This document shows, piece by piece, positions 1 to 8,513 of a stretch of DNA of 38,325 bases. The DNA comes from Planctomycetota bacterium (GTDB lineage Bacteria; Planctomycetota; UBA1135; GCA-002686595). Both the position numbers and the translations under genes were made by a program. The DNA is taken from assembly GCA_029259595.1 (NCBI GenBank), contig JAJDEW010000170.1:1-38325 (forward strand), read 5' to 3'. Below the pieces are notes generated by a model, which saw nothing but the letters and a program-made list of their open reading frames with translations, had not been told where the DNA came from and ran no database searches. Each line of letters opens with the position of its first letter. Within the stretch, counting starts at the first letter, position 1.

Positions 1-417
1 CGGGTCGCGCGAGCCTGGTACGGCCTCCCGTACTTCCATGCGCGGATGATGTGCGAAGAGCGCCGGGGGACCTGGTTCTATGCGTCCGAACGCGACGGTG
101 GCGGCAAGCCCGCCTCGTTCCGTGGCTGGTACCGCCCGACCGCCCCCGCCGAGCCAGCCGCGCCCGGAAGCCTCGAGCACTTCCTCGTCGAACGCTATTG
201 CCTCTTCACGCGCGGTTCGCACGGACGGATCCAGTCAGCCGACATCCACCATCGACCCTGGCAGCTCGCACCGGCCCGAGCCGAGCTCGCGGAAAACACG
301 ATGGCCGCGGCCGCAGGAATCGAGCTCCCGACCACGGCGCCGCTCTTGCACTTCTCCCCTTCCCTTCGCGTCGTCGCCTGGGCGCCGCGCGAAGTCGGTG
401 CAAAGTCCGACCGGTGA
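1..417 (+). CDS. DUF2071 (YqjF-like) protein, 3' part only
   Basis: The reading frame is open from base 1 and ends at TGA 415-417, so the gene starts upstream of the window and only about 138 C-terminal residues are seen. The visible part carries what I recognise from the YqjF/DUF2071 family: a GLPYFHARM stretch right at the window edge, a W-Y-R-P-T motif, then LEHFLVERYCLFT and ADIHHRPW, and a final hydrophobic segment around LLHFSPSLRVVAW. The family has an acetoacetate-decarboxylase-like fold but no established reaction, so no function is assigned. It converges on the aminotransferase gene that follows, with a 39-bp gap holding a short hairpin. The family call is fairly secure; the N-terminal half cannot be judged. 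Confidence 0.85.
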   Translation, partial: RVARAWYGLPYFHARMMCEERRGTWFYASERDGGGKPASFRGWYRPTAPAEPAAPGSLEHFLVERYCLFTRGSHGRIQSADIHHRPWQLAPARAELAENTMAAAAGIELPTTAPLLHFSPSLRVVAWAPREVGAKSDR

Positions 418-433
418 GAGCGGATGCCGCGAC

Positions 434-450
434 GGCTCCGATTCGGAGCC
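434..450. terminator. Hairpin between convergent genes, possible bidirectional terminator
   Basis: GGCTCCG-ATT-CGGAGCC forms a perfect 7-bp GC-rich stem with a 3-nt loop. It lies 16 bp after the stop of the DUF2071 gene and 6 bp beyond the stop of the convergent aminotransferase gene. There is no T-run on either side, so it may end transcription only weakly or act as a 3'-end stabiliser. Confidence 0.45.
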
Positions 451-456
451 AGGCCG

Positions 457-1734
457 TCAGCTCGGGAGGCCGTTCGCGATCGCGTCCTCGACGGCATCGC
501 AGAAGCGTTCGAGCTCTTCGAACGTGGTGTAGACGCTGGGTGAGATCCGGAGGCCGTCGATGTCCTCGTGGCGGATCGCGATCTGGAGGATGTGGTGTTC
601 TCGCCAGAGCCATCCGCGCAGGTCGGCCGTGTCGAGGCCGTCGACGCGGAAGTTGGCAATACCGCAGCCGAAGCCCGGTCGGCGGCTCGTGTTGAAGTGC
701 ACGCGGTCATGGGTCGCCAGGCGCTTCATCCAGTGGTCCCGCAGCTCGAGCAGCCGCGCTTCCTTGCGAGCGGGTCCGAGCGCTTCGTGGAAGGTCAGGG
801 CTTCGGCGATCGCGAGGTGGTTGGCTGCCGGGTGCGTTCCGATCTGTTCGAACTTGCGGATGTCGTTCGCGAGGGACTCATCGGCAGCCATGAGCGGCCA
901 CAGTCCCTCGATCTTGTCGCGGCGCACGTACAGGAGCCCGGTGCCGTGCGGAGCGAAGAGCCACTTGTGCAGACTGGTCGCGAAGTAGTCGCAGTCGAGG
1001 TCCGCGAGCCGAAAGTCCATGTTCGCAAACGAGTGGGCACCGTCCACGATCACCGGAATGCCGTGCGCGCGTCCTAACTCGACGACGCGGCGAACCGGGA
1101 GAATCTGGCCGGTCAGGTTGATGACGTGCGAGATCAAGATCATCCGCGTACGCGGCGTGATTCCCTCTTCGAAACGGCGAACGACCTCGTCGTCGTCTTC
1201 GCAAGGAACGGGCAGCCGGATCTTGTCCAGGACGATGCCTTCCCGACGCACGCGCTGCTCGAAGGTCGCCAGCATGCGCGGGTAGTCCTGATTCGTCGTC
1301 AGAACGTGGTCTCCACGCTCGAGATCGAGACCGAACTGGCAGATCTGCAATCCCTCCGAGGCGTTGCGAGTGATCGCGATCTCCTCCGGATCGACGCCGT
1401 GGAGACGGGCCAGGCGCGTGCGCACGGTCTCGCGCCGTGGTTCGAGCACGCTCCAGAGGTTGTGCGAGGGCAGAAGATTCGAGAAGTCGAGGTGGCGCTT
1501 CATCGCCTCCTGGACCCAGGCGGGCGAAGGGCTGACCCCGCCGTTGTTCAGGTTCACGACGCTGCGGTCGACCGTGAAGGCCCTCGCGATCTCGCTCCAG
1601 AAGTCGGCATCGCCGGCATCGTCGTCGTCGAGCGTGGCAGCGAGCTCGACCACGCGCACGAGTCGGCCCGGATCGAGCAGGACCGGGAACGTTGCGGGCA
1701 ACCCGAAGGCCGCGAACATCTGTCTGCGATTCAT
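457..1734 (-). CDS. PLP-dependent aminotransferase class V (isopenicillin N epimerase-like)
   Basis: The 425-residue protein has the fold-type I layout of class V aminotransferases, cysteine desulfurases and isopenicillin N epimerase-like enzymes. Asp231 and His234 in VIVDGAHSFA would contact the PLP ring nitrogen, and Lys257 in SLHKW is the expected Schiff-base lysine. An NNGGVSPSP segment near residue 63 matches the substrate-loop region of epimerase-like members. The N-terminus (MNRRQMF followed by a hydrophobic stretch to about residue 22) looks like a weak, possibly Tat-like leader, which many relatives of this class carry, but only one Arg pair is present and cleavage is uncertain. The gene stands alone, upstream of a repeat-filled divergent spacer. 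The substrate cannot be read from the sequence: epimerase, lyase and aminotransferase activities all occur in this class. Confidence 0.88.
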   Translation of the reverse strand: MNRRQMFAAFGLPATFPVLLDPGRLVRVVELAATLDDDDAGDADFWSEIARAFTVDRSVVNLNNGGVSPSPAWVQEAMKRHLDFSNLLPSHNLWSVLEPRRETVRTRLARLHGVDPEEIAITRNASEGLQICQFGLDLERGDHVLTTNQDYPRMLATFEQRVRREGIVLDKIRLPVPCEDDDEVVRRFEEGITPRTRMILISHVINLTGQILPVRRVVELGRAHGIPVIVDGAHSFANMDFRLADLDCDYFATSLHKWLFAPHGTGLLYVRRDKIEGLWPLMAADESLANDIRKFEQIGTHPAANHLAIAEALTFHEALGPARKEARLLELRDHWMKRLATHDRVHFNTSRRPGFGCGIANFRVDGLDTADLRGWLWREHHILQIAIRHEDIDGLRISPSVYTTFEELERFCDAVEDAIANGLPS

Positions 1735-1800
1735 GTCGTTTCAGGATCGGCTGAACTAGGGTCCGAAGCCGCGGCTGGTCCGCCACGACCTGCCGAGTCT

Positions 1801-1962
1801 AGCAGCCTGATGGAAAAGTGCTTCGGATGCGATGCAAGTGACCGGAAGGCCCGGCGGGTGCGCGAGAACGCAGGCGAATCCCTAGATTCGGCGAGGCTTT
1901 CGTGTGCCGGCCGGTCTTTCCGGGCGCGTGTAGCGCGCCGGATGACTTTTCATCAGGCTGCT
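1801..1962 (+). repeat. Palindromic repeat alpha, copy 1
   Basis: A 162-bp imperfect palindrome. The left end AGCAGCCTGATGGAAAAGTG pairs with the right end CTTTTCATCAGGCTGCT, and matches continue inward (ACCGGAAGGCCCGGC with GCCGGCCGGTCTTTCCGG) to a small loop in GAATC-CCTA-GATTC at about 1878-1891. The left terminus is preceded by CT, giving CTAG. The arms are not identical: one carries GTGCTTCGGATGC and the other GCGCGCCGGATGAC, so orientation can be assigned. No conserved reading frame is present. It begins 67 bp upstream of the aminotransferase start. Confidence 0.85.
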
Positions 1963-2120
1963 CGTGGGGTGACGCAACAATTCGCTTCATGTCTTGGCGT
2001 CCTTCCGCCCGTGGCTGCGTTGCAGCTCCTCCGAGACTCCACGAAGACGTGTCGTCGCTGCGCCTTGCCACGAACGCAAGGCCATCGAACACAGGAAGCG
2101 AATGATTGCGTCACCCCACG
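1963..2120. repeat. Palindromic repeat beta
   Basis: A second long imperfect palindrome of 158 bp with unrelated ends. CGTGGGGTGACGCAA at the left pairs perfectly with TTGCGTCACCCCACG at the right (15 bp), followed by a further ATTCGCTTC/GAAGCGAAT match and weaker inner pairing to a centre near 2040. It fills the space between alpha copies 1 and 2 exactly, with no spare bases on either side. No second beta copy is visible in this window, so its being a repeat family is inference from its structure. Confidence 0.7.
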
Positions 2121-2283
2121 AGCAGCCCGATGGAAGAGTGCTTCGGATGCGATGGTCGTGACCGGGAGGCCCGGCAGGTGCACGAGAACGCAGGCGGCTC
2201 GGTCGATTCGGCGAGGCTCTGGTCAGCCGGCCGGGCTCTCCGGACGCGCGCAGCGCGCCGGATGATTCTCTCATCGAGCCGCT
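2121..2283 (+). repeat. Palindromic repeat alpha, copy 2
   Basis: 163 bp in the same orientation as copy 1. It shares GTGCTTCGGATGCGATG, GACCGGGAGGCCCGGC, CACGAGAACGCAGGCG, GATTCGGCGAGGCT and GCGCGCCGGATGA with copy 1. The ends AGCAGCCCGATGGAAGAG and CTCTCATCGAGCCGCT pair imperfectly, and the tip is more degraded than in copy 1. It ends 94 bp upstream of the prolyl oligopeptidase start. Confidence 0.82.
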
Positions 2284-2377
2284 GACCCCTGGTCGCTCCC
2301 TTGGCGGGAATGCGCCCGAAGGCTCCGGGGCGACTGTCCGCGGCCGTTAGAATCCGCGCACCGTCCCCGGGCCCTTC

Positions 2378-4534
2378 ATGAAGCACTCGATCCTCTTTGG
2401 CGTCGTCTCCGGCCGTATGGCGAGCATCGGCCTCGGAGGAGCCTTGCTCCTGGGCTGCAACGCCTCGCCGGCCTCGCGGCTGCTGCCCCTCGACTACCCG
2501 CTCGCCGCTCGCGGCGACCACGTCGACGTCTACCACGGCGTGCAGGTGGCGGATCCGTATCGTTGGCTCGAGGACTCGGAGTCCGAGCCGGTGCGCGCGT
2601 GGATCACGGCACAGAACCAGCTCGCGACGACCTTTCTGGCGGCTGATCCCGGGCGTGACGCACTTCGCCGCCGGCTCGAAGAGCTCCTGGACTACGAGCG
2701 GATCTCGCTGCCGATCCTGTGCGGTGGACGCCTGTTCTACGAATACAACGACGGCCTGCGCGATCAGTCCGTGCTACTCGTTCAGGAAGGGCCGGGAGAA
2801 GCGCCGTCCGAACTGCTCGATCCGGCGACGCTCGCGGCGGACGGCACCGTTTCGCTGGCCGCATTCGTCCCGAGCCCCGACGGCAAGCTCCTGGCCTGGG
2901 CTTCGTCGGACGGAGGCAGCGATTGGCGTACGTGGCGGTTCCTCGAGGTCGCGACGAGGACGCCACTCGACGACACGATCACGCGCAACAAGTTCGGCGG
3001 CCTCGACTGGAACGACTCCGGGACGGGCGTCTACTACCTGCGCTATCCACGTCCGAGCGAGGGCGAACGCCTGCGCGAGCTGAATCCCAGCGGCGAAGTC
3101 GCCTACCACGCGCTGGGGACGGACGAGGACGTCGACCGCCTCATCGCCGCAGCTCCCGCGGACGAGGGCATCATGCTCGGGTTCTCCCTGACCGAGGACC
3201 GCCAGCGGATGGTCTTGTCGCGCTTCGACGTGCGGACCCGCGAGAACGACCTCGACCTCCTCCACCTCGCTCCACCGAACGTCGGCTTGCGGCGCACGCT
3301 GGTCGCGGACCTCGGGGCGCGCACGTCCTATGTCGGTGACAGCGGGAACGAGATCTTCCTGCGCACCGACTACGAAGCTCCGAACGGCCGCGTCGTCGCC
3401 GTCGATTCGCAAGCGCCTGCGCGAGCGTGGCGAGAGCTGGTTCCGGCCGGAGAACACGCGCTCCAATCCGTCACGTTCGTCGGAGGCAAGCTCTTCGTGC
3501 GGTCGTTGGTCGACGCAACCGCCGAGGTGCGCGTCTTCAGCACGTCGGGCCGGCCGCTGGGCGACGTCTCGCTGCCCGGACTCGGTTCGGTCAGCGGCTT
3601 CCGGGGTACGAGCCGGGATCCGGTGACGTACTTCTCGTTCACGAATCACACACGACCGCGAACGATCTACTCGTACGACTGCGCCAGTGGGACGAAAGCG
3701 GTCTTCCGGTCGCCTCCCCTGCGCTTCGACCCGACGGACTTCATCGTCGAGCAGGTCTTCGTCGAGAGCAAGGACGGGACGCGTGTCCCGATGTTCTTGG
3801 CCGCGGCCAAGGGCCTCGAGCGCGATGGCCGCAATCCCACCTGGCTGTACGGCTACGGAGGCTTCGGCATCTCGCTCACGCCGAGCTTCAGCGTCGCGAA
3901 CCTGGTCTGGATGGAACGGGGTGGGCTCGTCGCCATCCCGAATCTCCGCGGGGGTGGCGAGTACGGGGAACCCTGGCACGAAGCGGGCACGAAGCTCGCG
4001 AAGCAGAACGTCTTCGACGACTTCATCGCCGCCGCCGAGTGGTTGATCGCGAACGGCTACACGTCACCGGAGCGCCTGGCGATCGGAGGGGACTCGAATG
4101 GCGGGCTCTTGGTCGGCGCGACCATGCTGCAGCGCCCCGAGCTCTTCGCCGCCGCCGTTCCCTCGCGGGGTGTGCTCGACATGCTGCGCTATCACGAGTT
4201 CACCATCGGCTGGGGCTGGGCGGGCGACTACGGCACCTCCGCGCATCCCGACGAGTTTCGGGCTCTCCTGGCCTACTCTCCGGTTCACAACGTGCACGCG
4301 GGGGAGCACTATCCGGCAACCCTCGTCCTGACGGCCGATCGGGACGACCGTGTCGTTCCCGCCCACAGCTACAAGTTCGCCGCGGCGCTCCAGGCCGCGC
4401 AGGGCCACGAGGCTCCCGTGCTCTTGCGGGTCCAGACGCGCGCCGGACATGGAGCAGGGACCCCCACCAGGCTGCGCATCGAGCAGGATGTCGACCGCTT
4501 GAGCTTTCTGTTCTTGACGTTGGCTGCCCCCTGA
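2378..4534 (+). CDS. Prolyl oligopeptidase family serine peptidase (S9A), lipoprotein
   Basis: 718 residues with the two-part S9A layout: a beta-propeller region from about residue 45 to 430 and an alpha/beta hydrolase domain from about 450 to the end. The nucleophile is Ser573 in GGDSNGGLLVG, the acid lies in DRDDRVVP (654-657), and the base is His691 in RAGHGAG. RGGGEYGEPWH and KQNVFDDF are classical POP motifs. An Asp replaces the usual Gly just before the nucleophile. The N-terminus has a lipobox (LLLGC, Cys27), so export and lipid anchoring are likely, as in periplasmic members of the family. It should cleave short proline-containing peptides. The spacer upstream is filled by palindromic repeats; a TAGAAT box sits 25 bp before the ATG. 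Confidence 0.95.
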   Translation: MKHSILFGVVSGRMASIGLGGALLLGCNASPASRLLPLDYPLAARGDHVDVYHGVQVADPYRWLEDSESEPVRAWITAQNQLATTFLAADPGRDALRRRLEELLDYERISLPILCGGRLFYEYNDGLRDQSVLLVQEGPGEAPSELLDPATLAADGTVSLAAFVPSPDGKLLAWASSDGGSDWRTWRFLEVATRTPLDDTITRNKFGGLDWNDSGTGVYYLRYPRPSEGERLRELNPSGEVAYHALGTDEDVDRLIAAAPADEGIMLGFSLTEDRQRMVLSRFDVRTRENDLDLLHLAPPNVGLRRTLVADLGARTSYVGDSGNEIFLRTDYEAPNGRVVAVDSQAPARAWRELVPAGEHALQSVTFVGGKLFVRSLVDATAEVRVFSTSGRPLGDVSLPGLGSVSGFRGTSRDPVTYFSFTNHTRPRTIYSYDCASGTKAVFRSPPLRFDPTDFIVEQVFVESKDGTRVPMFLAAAKGLERDGRNPTWLYGYGGFGISLTPSFSVANLVWMERGGLVAIPNLRGGGEYGEPWHEAGTKLAKQNVFDDFIAAAEWLIANGYTSPERLAIGGDSNGGLLVGATMLQRPELFAAAVPSRGVLDMLRYHEFTIGWGWAGDYGTSAHPDEFRALLAYSPVHNVHAGEHYPATLVLTADRDDRVVPAHSYKFAAALQAAQGHEAPVLLRVQTRAGHGAGTPTRLRIEQDVDRLSFLFLTLAAP

Positions 4535-4577
4535 ACACGCTATCCGCCACGACGACAGGTGTCCCTTGCGCGACGAT

Positions 4578-4583
4578 AGGAGG
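4578..4583 (+). promoter_or_regulatory. Strong Shine-Dalgarno fixing the start of the small lipoprotein
   Basis: AGGAGG with a 6-nt spacer before ATG 4590. It shows that translation starts here and not at the in-frame TTG at 4566. Clear Shine-Dalgarno sites are scarce elsewhere in this window, so this one stands out. Confidence 0.75.
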
Positions 4584-4589
4584 CCTCGC

Positions 4590-5177
4590 ATGCATCCACT
4601 TCGGTCGGCCGTTCTCGCGGCCAGTCTCGCTCTGATCCCCGCTTGCCAAGAGGAAGGCCCACGACACGCCGTGCCCTCGGACGTCGAGCGCTGCAAGGAC
4701 AACCTGAACGCGATCTACGCGGGACTGCGCGAGTACGCCGAGACGCACGGACGCGCCCCGAGCGGCTCGGGCGTGGCACTCTTCACGGCGCTCGTGCACG
4801 AGGGAACGTGGGACGACACGCCCGCGCACCGCGCTCGACTCACCTGCCCGGGACCCGGCGCGGCGGCCGCGCGGATCGATCCGTCGGATCCGGCTCCCCC
4901 GTCGTCCGCCTCGGCCTACGCCGGACTCGACCAGACGCGCCATCCTCTTGCGAGGTTTCCAGCCGGCGGGAAGCACCGGACCATTCTCGTGGCTTGCGAC
5001 AACGCCAACGGTCCGAACCACGCGGGGGTCGTGAACGCGCTCTACTCGGACGGGATCATCCGCACGGTCTTCCTCTCGCGCCTGATCGAGAATGGCCTGC
5101 TCGAACCCGGAACCGAGTCGATCCCCGTCGGTCCGGGATCTCCGGTCGACGATCTCAATCTGCTCGTCGGCGACTGA
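4590..5177 (+). CDS. Small lipoprotein with DUF1559/H-x-DG-like C-terminal motif
   Basis: 195 residues. The start is set by the AGGAGG at 4578-4583 and is followed directly by a lipoprotein signal (lipobox LIPAC, Cys19). The C-terminal part contains NHAGVVNALYSDGIIRTVF, which resembles the H-x9-DG motif at the end of planctomycetal DUF1559 pseudopilin-like proteins (pattern His, spacer, N-x-L-F/Y-x-D-G). The segment around residues 29-50 (CKDNLNAIYAGLREYAETHG) also resembles the helix following the pilin-like N-terminus. Here, however, the pilin methylation helix is replaced by a lipoprotein signal. It follows the peptidase gene by 55 bp and may share its transcript. Function unknown; the link to DUF1559 is inference from the motif. 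Confidence 0.8.
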   Translation: MHPLRSAVLAASLALIPACQEEGPRHAVPSDVERCKDNLNAIYAGLREYAETHGRAPSGSGVALFTALVHEGTWDDTPAHRARLTCPGPGAAAARIDPSDPAPPSSASAYAGLDQTRHPLARFPAGGKHRTILVACDNANGPNHAGVVNALYSDGIIRTVFLSRLIENGLLEPGTESIPVGPGSPVDDLNLLVGD

Positions 5178-5186
5178 AGCGGAGAA

Positions 5187-8100
5187 TCAGCGCCCGATGC
5201 GGAGCGCGAGCCCTTCCGTGAGGGCGAAATCGACGCCGAACGCCCCGGACAGGTCGAACGCCACCCCCTGAACGTAGAGCGTGACCCCGACCAACCCGAG
5301 CTGGTTCGGAATCATGAGCTCCGCCTTGGGGGGATTGGCCGAACCGGACTGGATCTGGATGAAGTCGCTCGCGGCCAGGCTGATCAGGAATTCGCCGTCC
5401 GCATCCGGATCTTGGAGACCCCAACTCGGCACGGTCAGTCCGCAGGGGAACTCCGGGCGCGGCGCGAGGGAGGTGGCCAGAAAGCCCCGGGTGAACAGCG
5501 GCGTCTGGGAATTGAAGGGGTTGGGCATCTTGAACTTGAGCAAGCTCCCGAGCCGAGCGGTCCCATCGTCGACCGTCAGCGTGTCCGGGGGATTGACGCA
5601 CGAGTAGGGCTCGATGAACCAGTCCGAGCCGTTCGGGTCGAGCTCGGTCAACCAAACGGCCCCACGGTCCGGCCCGCCGTCATCATCCCGGGACACGCCG
5701 ATGAGCAGGTCTCTCCAACCGTTTCCGTCCCCGTCACCGAGCATGGCGGCGGAAGCTGCGAAGGAATCGTTCGCTTCGATCGTGCCTTCGAACGCGTCGC
5801 CCACGCCCCGCACCTTCTGGAAGGAGATGCAGCGTCCCCGCGCGTTCAGGTAGACGATGTAGAAGCAGCCCGCATCCTGGCCCGCGTCGTCGTCCCCGCT
5901 GGCCCCCAACAGCAGCTCGGGTCGTCCGTCCCCGTTGAGATCGGGAAGGGTCGCGAGCGAAGTGCCCAGGTTGTCCAGGGCCCCGACATCGCCACTGAAG
6001 TTACCGCGGGCTGCACTGACGATGACGACCTCGCGCACGTCGCCGTTCGCTTTCATCATGAGCAGCCACAGGCCGCCCGCGTCGACGCCGCCCGCGGTCT
6101 CGCCGGGCACTCCGACGGCGATGTCGTGGACGCCGTCCCCGTCGATGTCGCCCGCATCGGCGACACTGGACCCGAACAAGTCGTGATCTCCCAGCTGGAG
6201 TCCACCGTCCGGAACGGAGTCCGTGTCCGAGATCCGCGCCAAGGTCAGAAACGAGCCATCCGGTCCGAGATCGATGATCCAGAGTCCGCCACGATTCGGA
6301 CCGAAGCCGTCCGAGACTCCCGGGGAACCCACGATGATGTCCATGCGGGAGTCCGGGAAGAAGCGCGCGGACGCCAGCGCCGTTCCGAAGCGCTCGCCCG
6401 GGCGCAACGCCATCTCCGGACGGGAAAGCTTCTGGACCGCGAGGATGCCGCCGTTGGGGCGCAGCAAGAGCACGTAGACCGCCCCGATGTTGAAGGAGTT
6501 CTTGAAGGCCTCGTCGCTGCCCGGGGCCCCGATGGCCACGTCCGGCGTGCCGTCTCCGTTCAGGTCCCCCACGGAAGCGACGGAGGAGCCGAAGAGGTCG
6601 TCGTCCGCGAGCCTCCCGAACAGCTCGGGCGACAAGCCGCTGAACTTCGTGTGGCTCTTGACCGTTCGATCCGCTGCGAGAAAGAACAGCCAAACCGCAC
6701 CGCGATCGTGCCCGGTATCGTCATCGCCGGGGGCACCGATGAAGATGTCCTCGATCCCGTCCCCATCGACGTCCCCGGCCGACGCGACGCTGCTGCCGAA
6801 GCGATCGTCGTTGTCGAGCGTGTAGTTCAGGTTGCCGGAGGTGTCGCTGATCTTGGCCTGACCCAGAGCCTGCCCGCCGGGGCCCAGGAAGACGTTCCAC
6901 ATCGCGCCCTTGGTCGGCCCACCATCGGGGTCCGCCTGCGCTCCGATGCAGAGGTCGGGGCGTCCGTCGCCATCGATGTCGCCCGGGATGGCCAGAGCGT
7001 TGCCGAAGCGATCGAAGGGCACGAGCTCGCCCGTGAACCCGCTCGTTCCTTGAGCCAGAAAGAAGGTCGAGAGGACCTGGCCCCCGAAGCCCCGCAGCCC
7101 GACCCAGACGGTGTAGCCGAGCGTGGCGTCGAGGGAACCGACCACGAAATCATTCCAACCGTTGCCGTCGACGTCGCCGACCACGATCGAACGCCCGAAG
7201 GTCGTCTGCCCGGCGAGCTTGCCCGCGGTCCCGCCGGTCGTGTGGCTGTACTTCTGATGACCGACACAACGACCGTCGGTGCCGAGTTCGAGGATCCAGA
7301 TCGCCCCGCGGTTGCTCGCACCGTCATCGTCGTACATGGCCGTGACCGCGAGCTCGACCAGGCCGTCTCCGTCCGAATCCCCCACGAGGGCGAGGGCCGA
7401 GCCGAAGCGGTCGTTCGGGTCGAGCGCACCGGTGAAGCCACCGCGCGTAGCGCTGATCTTCGTGTACCCGGAGACCTCCCCGTCGGCACCGAGAAACAGC
7501 ACGTAGACGCAACCCATGGCCGAGCCGCCGTCGTCGTCGCCGGGAGCTCCGACGGCGACGTCCGCGACACCGTCCCCGTTCACGTCTCCGAGCGCGACCA
7601 GGGAAGTTCCGAAGGCGTCGAGGTTGTCGAGCTCGGCCGGAAAGGACGTGCCGGTGAAGTCGAAGCGGCGATCCTGTTTGGCTGTTCCGTCGGCGTTCAT
7701 GAGCAGGATCCAGAGCCCCCCTGCCCCGGCTCCCGCGCGGCTGACGCCCGTTCCACCGACGACGAGGTCGCCGACTCCGTCGCCATCCAGGTCTCCCGGG
7801 GCCGCGACCGAGCTGCCGAAAGCCTCGCCGGGTACGGGGGGATCGAGCATCCCGCCCGACTCCGCGTCGAGCTTCAGGGACTCGCGCACCAGCCCGTCCG
7901 GGGAGAGTCCCAGGAGCCACACCGCACCGACCGTCGGCCCGTCGCTCGTCCAGGAACCGCGGGAGCCGACGACGACGTCGGTTCCGCCCTGGCCGAAGAA
8001 ATTTCCCAGGGGAGCGATCGAGGAAGCGAAGTTCTCGGCCGTCCCCAGCGCTCCGACGAAGCCCCCTTCGGTGTTGCTGATCTTCCAGGTCCCTTCCACC

Positions 8101-8225
8101 TGGGCCCCGGCCAGACCCGCGAGGAGGACGAAGCCGAGGGCCTGCCCGACGAGCCTGGTCGGCCAGCGACGCTGGAACAGGCCCGTTCGGGAGCGGACTT
8201 CGATCGGGGTCGAGGGTCGTGCCAC
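5187..8225 (-). CDS. Exported FG-GAP repeat protein (about 12 repeats)
   Basis: About 1012 residues from a GTG at 8225. That start places a basic n-region and a hydrophobic segment (LVGQALGFVLLAGLAGAQ) just before the mature part. The frame stays open upstream to an ATG at 8483, with another at 8399, but those add a long charged leader before the signal peptide. I count about twelve repeats of roughly 65 residues with FGSSVA..GDxDGDGxxDxxxG cores, typical Ca-binding FG-GAP/integrin-propeller blades. Several are degenerate, for example the one lacking the DxDGDG loop near FFPDSRMDIIVG. The C-terminal ~100 residues (ending in a GLVGVTLYVQGVAFD region) form a separate beta-rich tail of a kind I associate with secreted Planctomycetota proteins. 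The likely role is surface or extracellular binding. Convergent with the lipoprotein gene, 9 bp apart. Confidence 0.88.
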   Translation of the reverse strand: MARPSTPIEVRSRTGLFQRRWPTRLVGQALGFVLLAGLAGAQVEGTWKISNTEGGFVGALGTAENFASSIAPLGNFFGQGGTDVVVGSRGSWTSDGPTVGAVWLLGLSPDGLVRESLKLDAESGGMLDPPVPGEAFGSSVAAPGDLDGDGVGDLVVGGTGVSRAGAGAGGLWILLMNADGTAKQDRRFDFTGTSFPAELDNLDAFGTSLVALGDVNGDGVADVAVGAPGDDDGGSAMGCVYVLFLGADGEVSGYTKISATRGGFTGALDPNDRFGSALALVGDSDGDGLVELAVTAMYDDDGASNRGAIWILELGTDGRCVGHQKYSHTTGGTAGKLAGQTTFGRSIVVGDVDGNGWNDFVVGSLDATLGYTVWVGLRGFGGQVLSTFFLAQGTSGFTGELVPFDRFGNALAIPGDIDGDGRPDLCIGAQADPDGGPTKGAMWNVFLGPGGQALGQAKISDTSGNLNYTLDNDDRFGSSVASAGDVDGDGIEDIFIGAPGDDDTGHDRGAVWLFFLAADRTVKSHTKFSGLSPELFGRLADDDLFGSSVASVGDLNGDGTPDVAIGAPGSDEAFKNSFNIGAVYVLLLRPNGGILAVQKLSRPEMALRPGERFGTALASARFFPDSRMDIIVGSPGVSDGFGPNRGGLWIIDLGPDGSFLTLARISDTDSVPDGGLQLGDHDLFGSSVADAGDIDGDGVHDIAVGVPGETAGGVDAGGLWLLMMKANGDVREVVIVSAARGNFSGDVGALDNLGTSLATLPDLNGDGRPELLLGASGDDDAGQDAGCFYIVYLNARGRCISFQKVRGVGDAFEGTIEANDSFAASAAMLGDGDGNGWRDLLIGVSRDDDGGPDRGAVWLTELDPNGSDWFIEPYSCVNPPDTLTVDDGTARLGSLLKFKMPNPFNSQTPLFTRGFLATSLAPRPEFPCGLTVPSWGLQDPDADGEFLISLAASDFIQIQSGSANPPKAELMIPNQLGLVGVTLYVQGVAFDLSGAFGVDFALTEGLALRIGR

Positions 8226-8513
8226 GGGATGAGGAAGGTGTGCGCAGGCTCGAAGCCCGCCCCAGCGGCGCTCGCAGGCCCAAAGCGACGCCTTCCCCTG
8301 GAGTCGGTCGATGGCCGTCGCGGGCGCAGCGGCGTGCTCGGCGAGGCTTTGGGCTGCCCTGCCGCGAAGAAGGAGGTCGAGGTGGCGTCGGAGGGCCATG
8401 ACAATGGCTGCCAAAGGAAGAATACCAGACGATCCGGGCCGGGAACGTCTCGTTCGACGCGCAGTCCGGGCGGGAAGATCCATCGATGGGCCGAATCCGG
8501 CCCTGTTCGGACC

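Noticed and set aside
1801..2283. Short open frames inside the palindromic repeats
   Set aside because: Frames differ among copies, and stops or shifts occur at different places in each; the conserved quantity is the pairing, not a peptide.
1801..2283. CRISPR array
   Set aside because: Units are ~160 bp palindromes that abut each other, without short direct repeats and unique spacers of regular size, and there are no cas genes in the window.
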